Assembly: GCF_008370645.1 (NCBI RefSeq)
Contig: NZ_VTZN01000001.1
Span: 1-64,000 of the forward strand
Source: Mycobacterium simiae
GTDB taxonomy: Bacteria > Actinomycetota > Actinomycetes > Mycobacteriales > Mycobacteriaceae
Direction: 5' to 3'
Length of the DNA: 64,000 nucleotides
In this document: positions 26,092 to 35,572 of the stretch, one piece after another
How the letters are laid out: every line of letters starts with the position of its first letter
Position numbering within the stretch: position 1 is the stretch's first letter
Translations under genes and position numbers: made by a program
Notes under the pieces: generated by a model
Databases searched by the model: none
What the model was told of the DNA's origin: nothing
What the model saw: only the letters and a program-made list of their open reading frames with translations

Positions 26092-26780
26092 CTAGCAGAC
26101 GGGCCGCCAAGATTTCACTAGCCTTGGCCATCTTGACGTTGGTGGTGTCGGTCGTCGGCTTCATCACCACCCTGGTGCTCAATGCCTTCTTCCTGGACAA
26201 GTACCACGCGTACGGCGAGGTGCCCATCCCGGGCTCGGGCAGCGTCCACTTGCCCGCCGGTGACGTCACCGTCAGTCTGCACACGATTGTCATCGGCGGC
26301 ACCAATGGCACCGGCTTGCCGGTGCCCCCGCTGGGCCTCTCGATCAGCCCGCCCGAAGGTGTACCACAACCGCAGGTAATCGAAAGTATCGGCAGCACAA
26401 CGACGGTCAACAATGACGCGCATGTCCGGGTATGGAAGATTCACGTTCCCGTCGAGGCCACCTACGCCGTGACGACCGAGGGCCAGGTCGGCGGATACAT
26501 CAACCCACGACTGGCTTTCGGCCACCAGAGTTCCTACGGCTATCTGGTCTGGGTCTTCGTCGCGATGTTTGTCGTCAGCCTGGTCGATCTTGCTGTGTCG
26601 GTGATGTGGCTGAGCCGCCGCCCACGTACGGTGGTATCGCAGCCGGCCTTGCCTTTCGAACCCAGCGATGCAGGGGTTAAGCTTGAGCGACTTAAAACTA
26701 TTGCGGCACTTCGTGATTCGGGTGCTCTGACCGAAGGTGAGTTCGAAAGCGAGAAGCGTCGGATTCTGCAGGGGCACTGA
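26088..26780 (+). CDS. Membrane protein with SHOCT domain
   Basis: A 230-residue protein. It has an N-terminal transmembrane helix (LALAILTLVVSVVGFITTLV), a beta-rich extracytoplasmic domain of about 120 residues, and a second helix (LVWVFVAMFVVSLVDLAVSVM). A C-terminal cytoplasmic SHOCT motif (LERLKTIAALRDSGALTEGE) follows. SHOCT domains mediate oligomerisation or assembly. It starts inside the stop of the lnt-like gene, so it is co-translated with it and may act with it at the membrane. Function unknown. Confidence 0.82.
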   Translation: MTSRRAAKISLALAILTLVVSVVGFITTLVLNAFFLDKYHAYGEVPIPGSGSVHLPAGDVTVSLHTIVIGGTNGTGLPVPPLGLSISPPEGVPQPQVIESIGSTTTVNNDAHVRVWKIHVPVEATYAVTTEGQVGGYINPRLAFGHQSSYGYLVWVFVAMFVVSLVDLAVSVMWLSRRPRTVVSQPALPFEPSDAGVKLERLKTIAALRDSGALTEGEFESEKRRILQGH

Positions 26781-26873
26781 CCCGCTTGCTGACACCGATC
26801 ACCGCAGGCAAAGTGCGAGACGTGATCTGAAAAACGTCGATCTCGGGGAAGTTGGAGGGCACCCCGCCGGCCT

Positions 26874-27506
26874 TCAGTGGCCCCGAGCGACCCATTCTTC
26901 GTAGTGGACGATCTCGTCGCCGATAGTGGTGCTGTCGCCGTGGCCGGTATGCACGACGGTGTGGCCCGGCAACGTCCCAAGCCGTTGGGAGATCGACCGT
27001 AGAATCGTTGGGAAGTCGGAGAACGAGCGTCCGGTCGCCCCGGGCCCGCCGGAGAATAGGGTGTCGCCGCTGAACACCACGCCTGTGCCGGGGTCGAGCT
27101 CTGGGGCATACCAGCACACCGATCCGGGCGAGTGGCCCGGGGTGTGCAACGCATGCAACTCCGTCCCGGCAACGCGTAATGTCTCCCCGTCGTCGATGGC
27201 ACGAAAGTCTTTGTCCGGGTGCGTTATCCGCCACAGCACCGCGTCGCCGGGATGCAGGAGCACGGGCGCATCGAGCGCCTCGCCGAGTTGGGGCGCCACC
27301 GTCACGTGGTCGTTGTGACCATGGGTGCACACCACCGCCACCACCTTGCGGCCCTTGACCGCCTCGATGATCGGAGCCGCGTGATGAGCGGCGTCAAAAA
27401 TCACCACCTCGGCGTCATCGCCGACCAGCCAGATGTTGTTGTCGACTGCCCAACTGCCGCCGTCGAGCTCGAACGTTCCGTGGGTGACCACACGCTCAAT
27501 CACCAC
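26874..27506 (-). CDS. Metallo-beta-lactamase-fold hydrolase (Rv2260-like)
   Basis: A 210-residue MBL-fold protein with the metal motif THGHNDH, later His in HTPGHSPGS, Asp in FSGDTLF and His in HTGHGDST, i.e. the complete glyoxalase II-type ligand set. It overlaps the end of mscR (27500-27506), as Rv2260 does in M. tuberculosis, and may process the thioester or formyl product of MscR (inference from coupling). GTG at 27506 is the start used; GTG at 27503 is also possible. Confidence 0.9.
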   Translation of the reverse strand: MVIERVVTHGTFELDGGSWAVDNNIWLVGDDAEVVIFDAAHHAAPIIEAVKGRKVVAVVCTHGHNDHVTVAPQLGEALDAPVLLHPGDAVLWRITHPDKDFRAIDDGETLRVAGTELHALHTPGHSPGSVCWYAPELDPGTGVVFSGDTLFSGGPGATGRSFSDFPTILRSISQRLGTLPGHTVVHTGHGDSTTIGDEIVHYEEWVARGH

Positions 27507-28585
27507 ACCACCACCGAGCGCAATACCTTGCCGCCGTGCATCTTGCGGAATGCCTCCTCAACGTCGCCGAGCCCGATCCGTTCGGACACGAATTTGTCCA
27601 GCCGAAGGCGTCCCTGCAGGTACAGGTCAACCAGGGTGGGGAAGTCACGCTCGGGCAGGCAGTCGCCGTACCACGAGGACTTCAATGCGCCGCCATGGGA
27701 GAAGAAGTCCACCAGCGGCATGTCCAGCCGCATATCGGGCGTGGGCACACCCACTAGCACGACGGTCCCGGCTAGGTCGCGAGCATAGAAGGCCTGCCTC
27801 CAGGTTTCGGGTCGGCCGACGGCGTCGATCACCACGTCGACGCCGCAGCCGCCGGTGAGGTCCTGGATCGTTGCCACGACGTCGGATTCGCGGGCGTTGA
27901 CGGTGTGGCTGGCCCCGAACTCGCGAGCCCACTGCAGCTTTGTGTCGTCGGTGTCGACGGCGATGATCTTCTTGGCCCCAACCAGCGCGGCACCGGCGAT
28001 CGCGGCATCGCCCACGCCGCCGCAGCCGATCACCGCGACGGTGTCGTCGCGGGTCACACCTCCGGTGTTGATTGCCGCACCGAGGCCGGCCATCACTCCG
28101 CAACCCAGCAGGCCGGCTACAGCGGGATCGGCAGCGGGATCGACCTTGGTGCACTGGCCCGAGTGCACCAGCGTCTTGTCGGCGAACGCGCCGATGCCCA
28201 ATGCGGGGGTGAGTTCGGTGCCGTCGGTAAGCGTCATCTTCTGTTCGGCGTTGAAGGTGTCAAAGCAGTAGCGCGGCCGGCCCCGTTTGCAGGCCCGGCA
28301 CTGACCGCACACCGCGCGCCAATTCAGGATCACGAAGTCGCCGGGCTCGACGGTGGTCACGCCTGAGCCGACCGCTGCGACCGTGCCCGCGGCCTCGTGG
28401 CCCAGCAGGAACGGGTATTTGTCGTTGATCCCGCCGTCGCGGTAGGTCAGATCGGTGTGGCACACGCCGCAGGCGCTGATATCGACGACGGCCTCACCGG
28501 GCCCGGGCTCCGGGACGATGATGTCCACCAATTCGACCGGCTCACCCTTTTTTCGTGAGATCACTCCGCGCACCGTCTGATTCAT
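27500..28585 (-). CDS. mscR: S-nitrosomycothiol reductase / mycothiol-dependent formaldehyde dehydrogenase
   Basis: A 361-residue zinc-dependent class III alcohol dehydrogenase matching MscR (Rv2259). Catalytic zinc ligands are in ACGVCHTDL and GHEAAG. Structural zinc cysteines are in [15 protein letters not shown] and the Rossmann motif is [15 protein letters not shown]. It reduces S-nitrosomycothiol and oxidises formaldehyde-mycothiol adducts, protecting against nitric oxide and aldehydes. Length equals the M. tuberculosis protein. Forms an operon with the MBL gene; divergent from the methyltransferase at 28704. Confidence 0.94.
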   Translation of the reverse strand: MNQTVRGVISRKKGEPVELVDIIVPEPGPGEAVVDISACGVCHTDLTYRDGGINDKYPFLLGHEAAGTVAAVGSGVTTVEPGDFVILNWRAVCGQCRACKRGRPRYCFDTFNAEQKMTLTDGTELTPALGIGAFADKTLVHSGQCTKVDPAADPAVAGLLGCGVMAGLGAAINTGGVTRDDTVAVIGCGGVGDAAIAGAALVGAKKIIAVDTDDTKLQWAREFGASHTVNARESDVVATIQDLTGGCGVDVVIDAVGRPETWRQAFYARDLAGTVVLVGVPTPDMRLDMPLVDFFSHGGALKSSWYGDCLPERDFPTLVDLYLQGRLRLDKFVSERIGLGDVEEAFRKMHGGKVLRSVVVW

Positions 28586-28703
28586 GGCCTCCAACCTACT
28601 GTTCGGCCTTATCCGCCTTGCTGAGGCTGCGCCCATCTCGGCCTCGGGCTCGCGCTGAATGCAGACTCGGCGCGACAACGACACCGGTGTAGCGTCGCTG
28701 ATC

Positions 28704-29762
28704 ATGACGGCAACCGAGACCACCGAAGAATTCGGCAACCGGATCGTGGCGGCCATCGACAGCGCCGGCTTGGCGCTGCTGCTCAGCGTCGGCCATCAGA
28801 CCGGGCTGCTGGACACGATGGCCGAGCTGCCGCCGTCCACCAGCGCCGAAATCGCCGATGCGGCAGGTCTCAACGAGCGCTACGTCCGGGAATGGCTGGG
28901 TGGGGTGACCGCCGCGCAGGTCGTCGATTACGACCCTGAGCTGGCGACCTACACGCTGCCCGCATATCGGGCGGCAGCGCTGACGCGGGCCGCTGGACTC
29001 GACAACCTCGCCCGCGTCACACAGTTCATTTCGCTGCTGGGGGAGGTCGAGCAACAGGTCATCGACTGCTTCCGCGGCGGTGGTGGCGTGCCTTACAGCG
29101 AGTACCCGCGCTTTCACACGGTCATGGCGGAGATGAGCGGTGAGGTGTTCGACGCCACCCTGATTGACGTGGTCTTGCCCCTGGTCGATGGCCTGCCGGA
29201 GCGCCTGCGGGCCGGTGCCGACGTCGCCGATTTCGGTTGCGGCAGTGGACATGCGGTCAACCTGATGGCCCGAGAATTCCCGAATAGCCGCTTCGTCGGC
29301 ATCGACTTCTCCGAAGCTGCGGTCGCGGTGGGTGCCGAGGAGGCGGCTCGGCTGGGCTTAGACAACGCCACCTTCGCGCGGCACGACTTGGCGCACCTGG
29401 GCAAAGTCGAGGCCTACGACGTCATCACCGCCTTCGACTCCATTCATGACCAGGCGCAGCCGGCGCGCGTTTTGGAAAGCATCAATCGCGCGCTGCGACC
29501 TGGTGGTGTGCTGCTGATGGTCGATATCAAGGCGTCGAGTCGACTCGAAGACAACATTGGTGTCCCGTTCAGCACTTACCTCTACACCACCTCGATGATG
29601 CATTGCATGACCGTGTCGCTGGCGCTGGACGGTGTCGGATTGGGCACGGTCTGGGGTCGGCAGCTGGCCACCGCTATGCTCGCCGAAGGTGGGTTTACCG
29701 ACGTGCGGGTAGCCGAAATCGACACCGATCCGTTGAACAACTACTACATCGCCCGGAAGTGA
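28704..29762 (+). CDS. SAM-dependent methyltransferase (Rv2258c-like)
   Basis: A 352-residue protein. An N-terminal winged-helix dimerisation region ([19 protein letters not shown]) is followed by a class I methyltransferase domain with motif [17 protein letters not shown] and [15 protein letters not shown]. This is the architecture of Rv2258c, whose structure is known and whose substrate is not. The ATG at 28704 gives the expected length. Its stop lies next to a GTG (29759) and 14 bases before the ATG used for the next gene, so the two are probably co-transcribed. Confidence 0.9.
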   Translation: MTATETTEEFGNRIVAAIDSAGLALLLSVGHQTGLLDTMAELPPSTSAEIADAAGLNERYVREWLGGVTAAQVVDYDPELATYTLPAYRAAALTRAAGLDNLARVTQFISLLGEVEQQVIDCFRGGGGVPYSEYPRFHTVMAEMSGEVFDATLIDVVLPLVDGLPERLRAGADVADFGCGSGHAVNLMAREFPNSRFVGIDFSEAAVAVGAEEAARLGLDNATFARHDLAHLGKVEAYDVITAFDSIHDQAQPARVLESINRALRPGGVLLMVDIKASSRLEDNIGVPFSTYLYTTSMMHCMTVSLALDGVGLGTVWGRQLATAMLAEGGFTDVRVAEIDTDPLNNYYIARK

Positions 29763-29776
29763 CGCGCCGGAACACG

Positions 29777-30595
29777 ATGGCCGCTCTCGACGCGCTCGGC
29801 GACTGGCCGGTTCCGGCTGCTGCCGCCGCCGTGGTCGGGCCCGGCGGTGTGCTGGCCACCCACGGCGACACCGCCCAGGTGTACACGCTGGCGTCGGTCA
29901 CCAAGCCATTGGTGGCGCGCGCCGCGCAGATCGCCATCGAAGAAGGCGTTGTCGACCTCGACACCCCGGCCGGCCCAACCGGCTCCACGATCCGCCACCT
30001 GCTGGCGCACGCGTCGGGTCTGGCAATGCACTCGGCGAAAGAGCTGGCCAGACCCGGCACCCGCCGGATGTATTCCAATTACGGCTTCACCCTGCTGGCC
30101 GAGGCGGTGCAGCACGAGTCCGGGATCGAGTTCGGCAGCTATCTGACCGAGGCGGTGTGCGAGCCGCTGGGCATGACCAGCACCCGGTTAGCGGGTGGCG
30201 CGGATGCGGCAGGGTTCGGGGCCACTTCGACAGTCGCCGATCTAGCGCTGTTTGCCGGGGATCTGCTGCGCCCGTCGACTGTTTCTGGGCAGATGCACGC
30301 CGACGCGACCACCGTGCAGTTCCCGGGGCTGGACGGTGTGTTGCCCGGATACGGCGTCCAACGGCCCAACGACTGGGGGCTGGGTTTCGAGCTCAGGGAT
30401 GCCAAGTCGCCGCATTGGACGGGTGCGCGCAATTCGGCGCGGACGTACGGCCATTTCGGTCAAGCAGGCGGCTTCATCTGGGCAGATCCCGACGCGGACC
30501 TAGCGCTGGTGATCCTCACTGACCGGGATTTCGGCGAGTGGACTCTAGGCCTGTGGCCTGCGGTTTCGGATTCAGTGCTAGCGGAATACAGCTAA
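29777..30595 (+). CDS. Beta-lactamase-fold serine hydrolase (Rv2257c-like)
   Basis: A 272-residue penicillin-binding-protein/class C beta-lactamase-like protein. The S-x-x-K motif is in ASVTKPLV, the Y-x-N motif in RMYSNYGF, and the third motif is HFGQAG in place of KTG, typical of esterase-type members. No signal peptide is visible, so it is probably cytosolic and an esterase or peptidase, not a true beta-lactamase. GTG at 29759, overlapping the upstream stop, is an alternative start adding six residues; ATG at 29777 matches Rv2257c. Confidence 0.87.
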   Translation: MAALDALGDWPVPAAAAAVVGPGGVLATHGDTAQVYTLASVTKPLVARAAQIAIEEGVVDLDTPAGPTGSTIRHLLAHASGLAMHSAKELARPGTRRMYSNYGFTLLAEAVQHESGIEFGSYLTEAVCEPLGMTSTRLAGGADAAGFGATSTVADLALFAGDLLRPSTVSGQMHADATTVQFPGLDGVLPGYGVQRPNDWGLGFELRDAKSPHWTGARNSARTYGHFGQAGGFIWADPDADLALVILTDRDFGEWTLGLWPAVSDSVLAEYS

Positions 30596-30739
30596 TAGGA
30601 ACTGCACACTAGCGCAACACCGGTCTCACAAGGCACAATAGACACGCAAGACAACAGAAGTTTCAGAGCAGGTATCTCGCTCGCCGGTTTCACCAGGTCG
30701 TTGGGGAAGACGTCCCTCGTGGAACCGAAGGAGCAACAG

Positions 30740-31252
30740 ATGCATGCGTCGAATCAGTTTGCCGACGTAACGAGCGGTGTGGTTTACGTTCACGCCTCTC
30801 CCGCGGCAGTGTGCCCGCATGTTGAGTGGGCATTGTCGTCGACCCTGCAAGCCAAGGCGAACCTGGTCTGGACGCCGCAGCCGGCGATGCCCGGACAGTT
30901 GCGCGCGGTCACCAACTGGGTGGGGCCGGTAGGCACCGGCGCCCGGCTGGCCAATGCGTTGCGCTCTTGGTCGGTGCTGCGGTTCGAAGTCACCGAGGAC
31001 CCCAGCCCGGGCGTTGACGGGCAGCGGTTCAGCCACACTCCGCAGCTGGGTTTGTGGAGCGGGGCGATGAGCGCCAACGGCGACATCATGGTGGGCGAGA
31101 TGCGGCTGAGGGCGCTGATGGCGCAGGGCGCTGACATGCTTGCCGCCGAACTGGATTCGGTACTGGGTACGGCATGGGACGAAGCGCTGGAAGCCTATCG
31201 CGACGGCGGCGATGCCGGTGAGGTGACCTGGCTGAGTCGAGGAGTCGGCTAG
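30740..31252 (+). CDS. DUF3145 protein (Rv2256c-like)
   Basis: A 170-residue actinobacterial DUF3145 protein. Conserved blocks include GVVYVHASPAAVCPHVEWAL, NWVGPVGTGARLANALRSW and SGAMSANGDIMVGEMRL. The ATG at 30740 follows GAAGGAGC by six bases. Function is unknown; the family is widespread in Actinobacteria and often a single-copy conserved gene. The 144-base upstream gap contains its own promoter region. Confidence 0.9.
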   Translation: MHASNQFADVTSGVVYVHASPAAVCPHVEWALSSTLQAKANLVWTPQPAMPGQLRAVTNWVGPVGTGARLANALRSWSVLRFEVTEDPSPGVDGQRFSHTPQLGLWSGAMSANGDIMVGEMRLRALMAQGADMLAAELDSVLGTAWDEALEAYRDGGDAGEVTWLSRGVG

Positions 31253-31318
31253 CAGGTCGTGCCGATGGTGAGCGGTGTTCTTCGGGTCGGCGCGAAAGTC
31301 CGGTTTGGGCGCCGTCAA

Positions 31319-31588
31319 TCACGCGGCGAGGGCGCTGATCTTGACCGGCCGGACGTTGGCTTCGCCACAGCCGTGGGCGGGTAACGGCTGCCGCGGGGCC
31401 TCGCGCGCTTTGGGCAGCTCGACCAGCTCGCCGGTGCTTCTCGACCCTGCGGGGTTAGCCGCCTCGGCGGCCCCGCGCGGCGCGTCAGCGCAGTTTCGAC
31501 GCGATAGCGCGGCTTGCCTGCGCCCGCCATCCGCTGCCGTGCCAGCAGCCTGAATCTGCTCACCGGTCGCTGTGATCGGCGGTACCAA
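31319..31588 (-). CDS. Hypothetical protein or fragment
   Basis: An 89-codon frame ending GEANVRPVKISALAA. The same frame is open further upstream (to at least 31,640), without a clear start, which suggests the tail of a longer lost gene. Alanine/glycine-rich, no motif recognised. I cannot distinguish a small real gene from a remnant. Confidence 0.25.
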   Translation of the reverse strand: MVPPITATGEQIQAAGTAADGGRRQAALSRRNCADAPRGAAEAANPAGSRSTGELVELPKAREAPRQPLPAHGCGEANVRPVKISALAA

Positions 31589-31815
31589 CGTGGCCGGCAG
31601 GACCGAGCTGGACGGCAGCCACGATTGGCCTGTTCCACCGTGCTGTCGGCGTGCACCCAGCTAATACGCAGCAGCCTTGCCCCTGCCATCGTGGCCGGTA
31701 GCGCCTCGTTGATCCGGTCGACCAGGGCGCTACATCAATGGCGTCAGGTGCGACGACCTGTCCCTAACGGAGAACTTGGCGACCGTGAAATTAGTGGCTG
31801 AGCTTAATTAAAGCA

Positions 31816-31836
31816 GCGAGGCTAATAGAGCCTCGC
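31816..31836. terminator. Small perfect hairpin
   Basis: GCGAGGCT and AGCCTCGC form an 8-base perfect stem around a five-base loop (AATAG), in AT-rich DNA between genes. It lacks a T-tract, so a terminator role is only possible, not shown. Confidence 0.3.
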
Positions 31837-32288
31837 ACGCTAAGGCGCTATCCAGCGCTCCGGTGAATACCTTGCTTGTACGCTAGAGATGCTGTGCACC
31901 AGATGCCAATTGAAAATCGTTATAAATTAATAATGAAAAGTTATTGAGCTTTCTCGATTTCCTGCCCCGGTGCTGGCGGGTCTACCACACCGTACCAACG
32001 ACGATGCTGTTGAACGTGGTCAGTACTGTCCTGCGTGCCGTTGCGGCGTTTCAGTTTGGTGTGTCTCGTTCACCGGGCCGCTCAGCTTGACATCGCCAGC
32101 CTTGCGTGCCGTAAACTGCGGTATGAATGTTGCGCCCTTCTCGGATGGCGTGTCAAGGCCGAATCTTAATAAGACGAACCGAACCCCATATCTGCACAGG
32201 AAGGTTCATTTATTTACGCTTCATCGCCGAGCCTCATCCGATCGTCGCTTGTAATTCATCGCATGGATTCAATAGCGTAAGGACCGAA

Positions 32289-32639
32289 ATGGAAATGAAG
32301 TTTAAGGTTACCCGTCTTGGCGCTGCGGCGTTGGGCTGCGCCGCGGTGATGGTGTCTTCTGCTGGAGTTGCGAGCGCTGATCCGCCGGACCCGCACAAGC
32401 CGGACATGACGACGGGCTACTGCCCGGGTGGGCGTTGGGGTTGGGGACAGCTAGCAGTGTGCGACGGCGAGAAGTATCCCGACGGCTCGTTCTGGCACCA
32501 GTGGGTGCGAACCTATCTGACCGGGCCGCAATGGTTCTACGACTGCGTCAGCGGTGACGAGCCGTTGCCGGGGCCGGCACCGCCTGGCGGCTGCGACGGC
32601 GCGATTCCGCCCGACCAGCCTGCCGCGCCCGCAACCTGA
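32289..32639 (+). CDS. Small secreted mycobacterial protein
   Basis: A 116-residue protein with a cleavable signal peptide (LGAAALGCAAVMVSSAGVASA, then DPPDP). The mature part is rich in Gly, Trp, Pro and has four cysteines: GYCPGGRWGWGQLAVCDGEK, HQWVRTYLTGPQWFYDCVSG and a proline-rich PPGGCDGAIP end. I have the impression of a mycobacterial secreted family with the YCPGG...CDG...DCVSG pattern, without known function. The ATG at 32289 follows AAGGA by five bases; ATG 32295 is an alternative. Confidence 0.75.
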   Translation: MEMKFKVTRLGAAALGCAAVMVSSAGVASADPPDPHKPDMTTGYCPGGRWGWGQLAVCDGEKYPDGSFWHQWVRTYLTGPQWFYDCVSGDEPLPGPAPPGGCDGAIPPDQPAAPAT

Positions 32640-32767
32640 CCGCACGCCTGCGGTGGTCGCGATCTGACATGACTCCTATCGACCGGGTCACCGAAGGCGT
32701 CCCAGCCGGATCGGGTCCCGTTAGCCTGGCACTCGGCAGCAACCACCCGGGCCGACCATCGCCAAAG

Positions 32768-32935
32768 CTAAATGACACTTTCCGGTTCAAAGGCTGGCTT
32801 GGCTGATACCGGCAGGTCAACGTTGCCCTTGCAGGCTCCGCTGGCACCCTCTTCGGCCACCGTCCGTGGAGCCGCGGCACAGCACAACGACGTAGCGGCG
32901 CAGACGACGATTGCGGTCTGCCGGAGTCCGGACAT
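32768..32935 (-). CDS. Truncated small secreted protein
   Basis: A perfect GGAGGAAAG ribosome site precedes the ATG at 32935. The protein starts with a signal peptide (MSGLRQTAIVVCAATSLCC) and stops after only 55 residues (KPAFEPESVI). It lies directly downstream of the lipid kinase gene, where M. tuberculosis has the longer secreted protein Rv2253. The good start and signal with a short mature part suggest that this is the N-terminal remnant of a longer secreted protein, though a genuine small peptide is possible. Confidence 0.5.
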   Translation of the reverse strand: MSGLRQTAIVVCAATSLCCAAAPRTVAEEGASGACKGNVDLPVSAKPAFEPESVI

Positions 32936-32990
32936 CTTTCCTCCCTGGTGAAGCAGGTTTGAAACGATGTCGCCTTCCGCGACCCTATCG

Positions 32991-33941
32991 TTACACGGCT
33001 GCGCGCTTGGGACGCAGGACGTGCAACGCGGCCGCAACCGCTGAGATCTCAGCCGGAAGGGCGCAAGCGAAATCGCCATCGGCGTACACGTTGATACCTG
33101 GGCACTCGACGTCGACGGTCTTGGCGCGTGCGGTGGTCACTTCGTCCAGTTCGATATGGGTACCTTTGAGCGCGGTGGGGAAGAAGCGGATCAACTTGGC
33201 CCGGGACTCCGATCGCACCATGGTGATGTCGAGCAGGCCGTCGTAGCGATTGGCGTTGGGACAAATCAGCAGCCCGCCGCCGTAGCTGCGAGTATTGCCA
33301 AAAGCCGCGAGCGTGAGGTCGGCGTCGATTTCCTGTTTTCCGTCGAGCACTAACCGGAACGGCAACATTCGCAGCCGCGACAGCTCGGCGACCATCGCGA
33401 TGTAATACCGCAGCCGCCCATGCGGCCACGTCATCCGGTTGGCTCGATCGGTGACAAGGGAATCGAATCCGGTGGCCGCCACGGTGCCGAACCACTTTTC
33501 GACGCCCAGTTGATCCCGAATTCGGCCCAGGTCAATGGTTTCCGTCCAGCCGTCTATGACGATATCCGCGGCGGCCTCGGGATCCTTTGTGGGAATTCCG
33601 AATTCGCGGGCATGGTCGTTGCCGGTGCCCGCCGGGATGATGCCCAACGGAATCTCGGTGCCGGCCAGCACCTGAAGTGCGTTGGAGATGACGCCGTCGC
33701 CGCCGGTGACGACGACGGCATCGGTGCCCTTCTCGAGTGCCGCGGCCACGAGATGACGTGCGTCTTGTGCGTCGTCGCCGATGATTTCGACGACCTCCAC
33801 TCCGCGCCGGTGCAGCCGGGCGATCGCGGCTTGTGCGGCCTTGATCGCGGCGCCATGCCCCGACCGGGGATTAGTCAGCGCGGTTACTTTGCTGATCTCG
33901 CGCTGCCGCACTTGCCCCGCTAGTGGGTTCTGTGCGGTCAC
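32991..33941 (-). CDS. Diacylglycerol/lipid kinase (Rv2252-like)
   Basis: A 316-residue DAGK-catalytic-domain protein. The ATP-binding motif is VVTGGDGVISNALQ, preceded by NPRSGHG, and IIPAGTGNDHAREFGI is the second conserved loop; FGNTRSYGGGLLICPNA is typical of the C-terminal beta domain. Rv2252 phosphorylates diacylglycerol and feeds phosphatidylinositol mannoside synthesis. The GTG start overlaps the stop of the upstream FAD oxidase (GTGA), so the two are translationally coupled, as in M. tuberculosis. Confidence 0.93.
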   Translation of the reverse strand: MTAQNPLAGQVRQREISKVTALTNPRSGHGAAIKAAQAAIARLHRRGVEVVEIIGDDAQDARHLVAAALEKGTDAVVVTGGDGVISNALQVLAGTEIPLGIIPAGTGNDHAREFGIPTKDPEAAADIVIDGWTETIDLGRIRDQLGVEKWFGTVAATGFDSLVTDRANRMTWPHGRLRYYIAMVAELSRLRMLPFRLVLDGKQEIDADLTLAAFGNTRSYGGGLLICPNANRYDGLLDITMVRSESRAKLIRFFPTALKGTHIELDEVTTARAKTVDVECPGINVYADGDFACALPAEISAVAAALHVLRPKRAAV

Positions 33942-35548
33942 GGAATCAACTTGCCGGGATTGAGAATTCCGGCCGGGTCCAGCGTCGCCTTGACCGCGCG
34001 CAACAGCTGCACGCCCAGATCACCGATCTCGTCTCGCATCCAAGGCCGATGGTCGGCGCCGACCGCGTGGTGATGAGTGATGGTCCCACCATGGGCCATG
34101 ATGGCATCCGACGCGGCCCTTTTGGCCGCCAGCCACTGCTCGATCGGGTTGCCACGCTGTCCGGCGACGACGGTGAAGTACAGCGATGCGCCGGTGAGGT
34201 AAACGTGCGATACGTGGCACATCACTAGTGCCGGCGTGCCCGATTCCGTCAGTGACGTGGTCAGCGCCGCGGTGACGGCGGCCTTGAGGGTGGGGATGTT
34301 GGACCAGTCGGTAGCCGTCTCCAGCGTCTCGCACAGCGCGCCGGCGGCCAGCAGCGAGTCACGCAGGTAGGGTGCCGCATAGCGGCCCCGCTCCCAAGCC
34401 TGTGCCGGTCCTTCACCCAGTGACGTAGCGCCGTGGGCTTCCAGCAACGCGCGCGTTTCGGCGTGCCGGCTTTCGGTGTGTTCTTTGGTGCCTTCGAAGA
34501 GGGTGAGACCCAGGCAGCCGCCGGTAATTTGGTTTTCCCCGATCGATTCGGTGGTAGCCAGGTTGACGCCAGTTTCGGCCTCGTCGGAGAGCCGGACCAC
34601 GGTGGGGCCAGTGCCGATTTGGCTGATGGCGCGCAGGGCGGTGACACCGGTGGTGAAGTCAGGGAACGACCATGCCTCGTAGCGAGTGGTTTCCGGTATC
34701 GGGTGTACTCGCAGCCGCACCTTGGTGATGATGCCGAACGTGCCTTCCGATCCGATGGCCAGCTGACGCAGGTCCGGACCCGCCGCCGAGGCCGCGACGC
34801 GGCCCAGATCCAGCACCCCTACCGGAGTGATCATCCGAAGTCCGAGAATCATGTCGTTGAACCGGCCGTACCCCGCTGACCCCTGCCCGGACGAGCGCGT
34901 CGCCGCGAAACCACCGATGGTGGCGAACTGGAAGCTCTGCGGGAAGTGCCCGAGCGAAAACCCGTGTTGGCCCAGCAGCCGCTCGGCCCCCGGTCCGGTG
35001 ACGCCGGCGCCCAATTCGGCGATGCCGGATACCTCGTCGAGAAAGTGCAGTTGGTCAAAGCGCCGCAAATCCAGTGAGATCACCGCGCCGAACTCGCCGC
35101 GCACGGGGTCGAGCCCGCCGACGACGTTGGTGCCGCCCCCGAACGGTACGATCGCGATGCCGTGTTCGGAGCAGTACCGCAGGATCGCGGCAACGGTGTC
35201 GTCAGCGCCGGGCAGCAGCACCGCATCAGGCGCAGCCTGAGGGCCGATTTTATTGCGCCGCAACATATCTGGGGTTGATTTGCCACCGGCGTGCAGCAAC
35301 CGATCACGGTCGGCGGTGCGGAAGTATTCCGTGCCAACTATTTCGGCCAGCGCGTCGTGATCAGCCTGCGACAGTGCCGAGGGACGCAGTCTTACCTGGT
35401 CTGGATCGAGCTCGGCCTGATCGTTATCTCCGAGACCCACCACCTGCTTTAGCAAAGCTCGGATGCCCTCAGAGAGTGGCTTGGCCGCGGCGGGATCTCC
35501 CCACGCGTTCCATTTCATCGGCGGAAGGAGTTCCTCAACATCTGTCAT
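33938..35548 (-). CDS. FAD-linked oxidase, alkylglycerone-phosphate synthase-like (Rv2251-like)
   Basis: A 536-residue VAO-type flavoprotein. FAD-binding segments are VPFGGGTNVVGGLDP and ATIGGFAATRSSGQGSAGYG, and the C-terminal half has THHHAVGADHRPWM, the histidine-rich active-site motif of alkyldihydroxyacetone-phosphate synthase. A role in lipid metabolism fits its coupling with the lipid kinase and the neighbouring glpD. Whether mycobacteria make ether lipids with it is not established. The divergent TetR gene starts 17 bases away. Confidence 0.9.
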   Translation of the reverse strand: MTDVEELLPPMKWNAWGDPAAAKPLSEGIRALLKQVVGLGDNDQAELDPDQVRLRPSALSQADHDALAEIVGTEYFRTADRDRLLHAGGKSTPDMLRRNKIGPQAAPDAVLLPGADDTVAAILRYCSEHGIAIVPFGGGTNVVGGLDPVRGEFGAVISLDLRRFDQLHFLDEVSGIAELGAGVTGPGAERLLGQHGFSLGHFPQSFQFATIGGFAATRSSGQGSAGYGRFNDMILGLRMITPVGVLDLGRVAASAAGPDLRQLAIGSEGTFGIITKVRLRVHPIPETTRYEAWSFPDFTTGVTALRAISQIGTGPTVVRLSDEAETGVNLATTESIGENQITGGCLGLTLFEGTKEHTESRHAETRALLEAHGATSLGEGPAQAWERGRYAAPYLRDSLLAAGALCETLETATDWSNIPTLKAAVTAALTTSLTESGTPALVMCHVSHVYLTGASLYFTVVAGQRGNPIEQWLAAKRAASDAIMAHGGTITHHHAVGADHRPWMRDEIGDLGVQLLRAVKATLDPAGILNPGKLIP

Positions 35549-35553
35549 GCGTT

Positions 35554-35572
35554 ACAGTATTACATATGCTGT
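35554..35572. promoter_or_regulatory. Candidate TetR operator between divergent genes
   Basis: ACAGTAT-TACAT-ATGCTGT is an imperfect palindrome (six of seven arm pairs match) filling the 17-base gap between Rv2251-like and tetR starts and overlapping the first tetR ATG. TetR-family repressors commonly bind such a site and control both themselves and the divergent gene. Inference from position and symmetry only. Confidence 0.45.

Larger units (their letters stand above)
31253..32288. other. 1-kb intergenic region with gene remnants
   Basis: No conserved gene is recognised; in M. tuberculosis the corresponding interval carries Rv2254c/Rv2255c, which I do not see here. The left part (31,300-31,740) is coding-like on the minus strand and is listed separately. 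The part from 31,800 to 32,290 is AT-rich with a small hairpin and probably carries the promoter for the secreted protein at 32289. Confidence 0.5.

Noticed and set aside
31816..31836. Hairpin considered as a riboswitch or intrinsic terminator
   Set aside because: Only an eight-base stem without a T-tract or further conserved structure; kept as a weak hairpin only.
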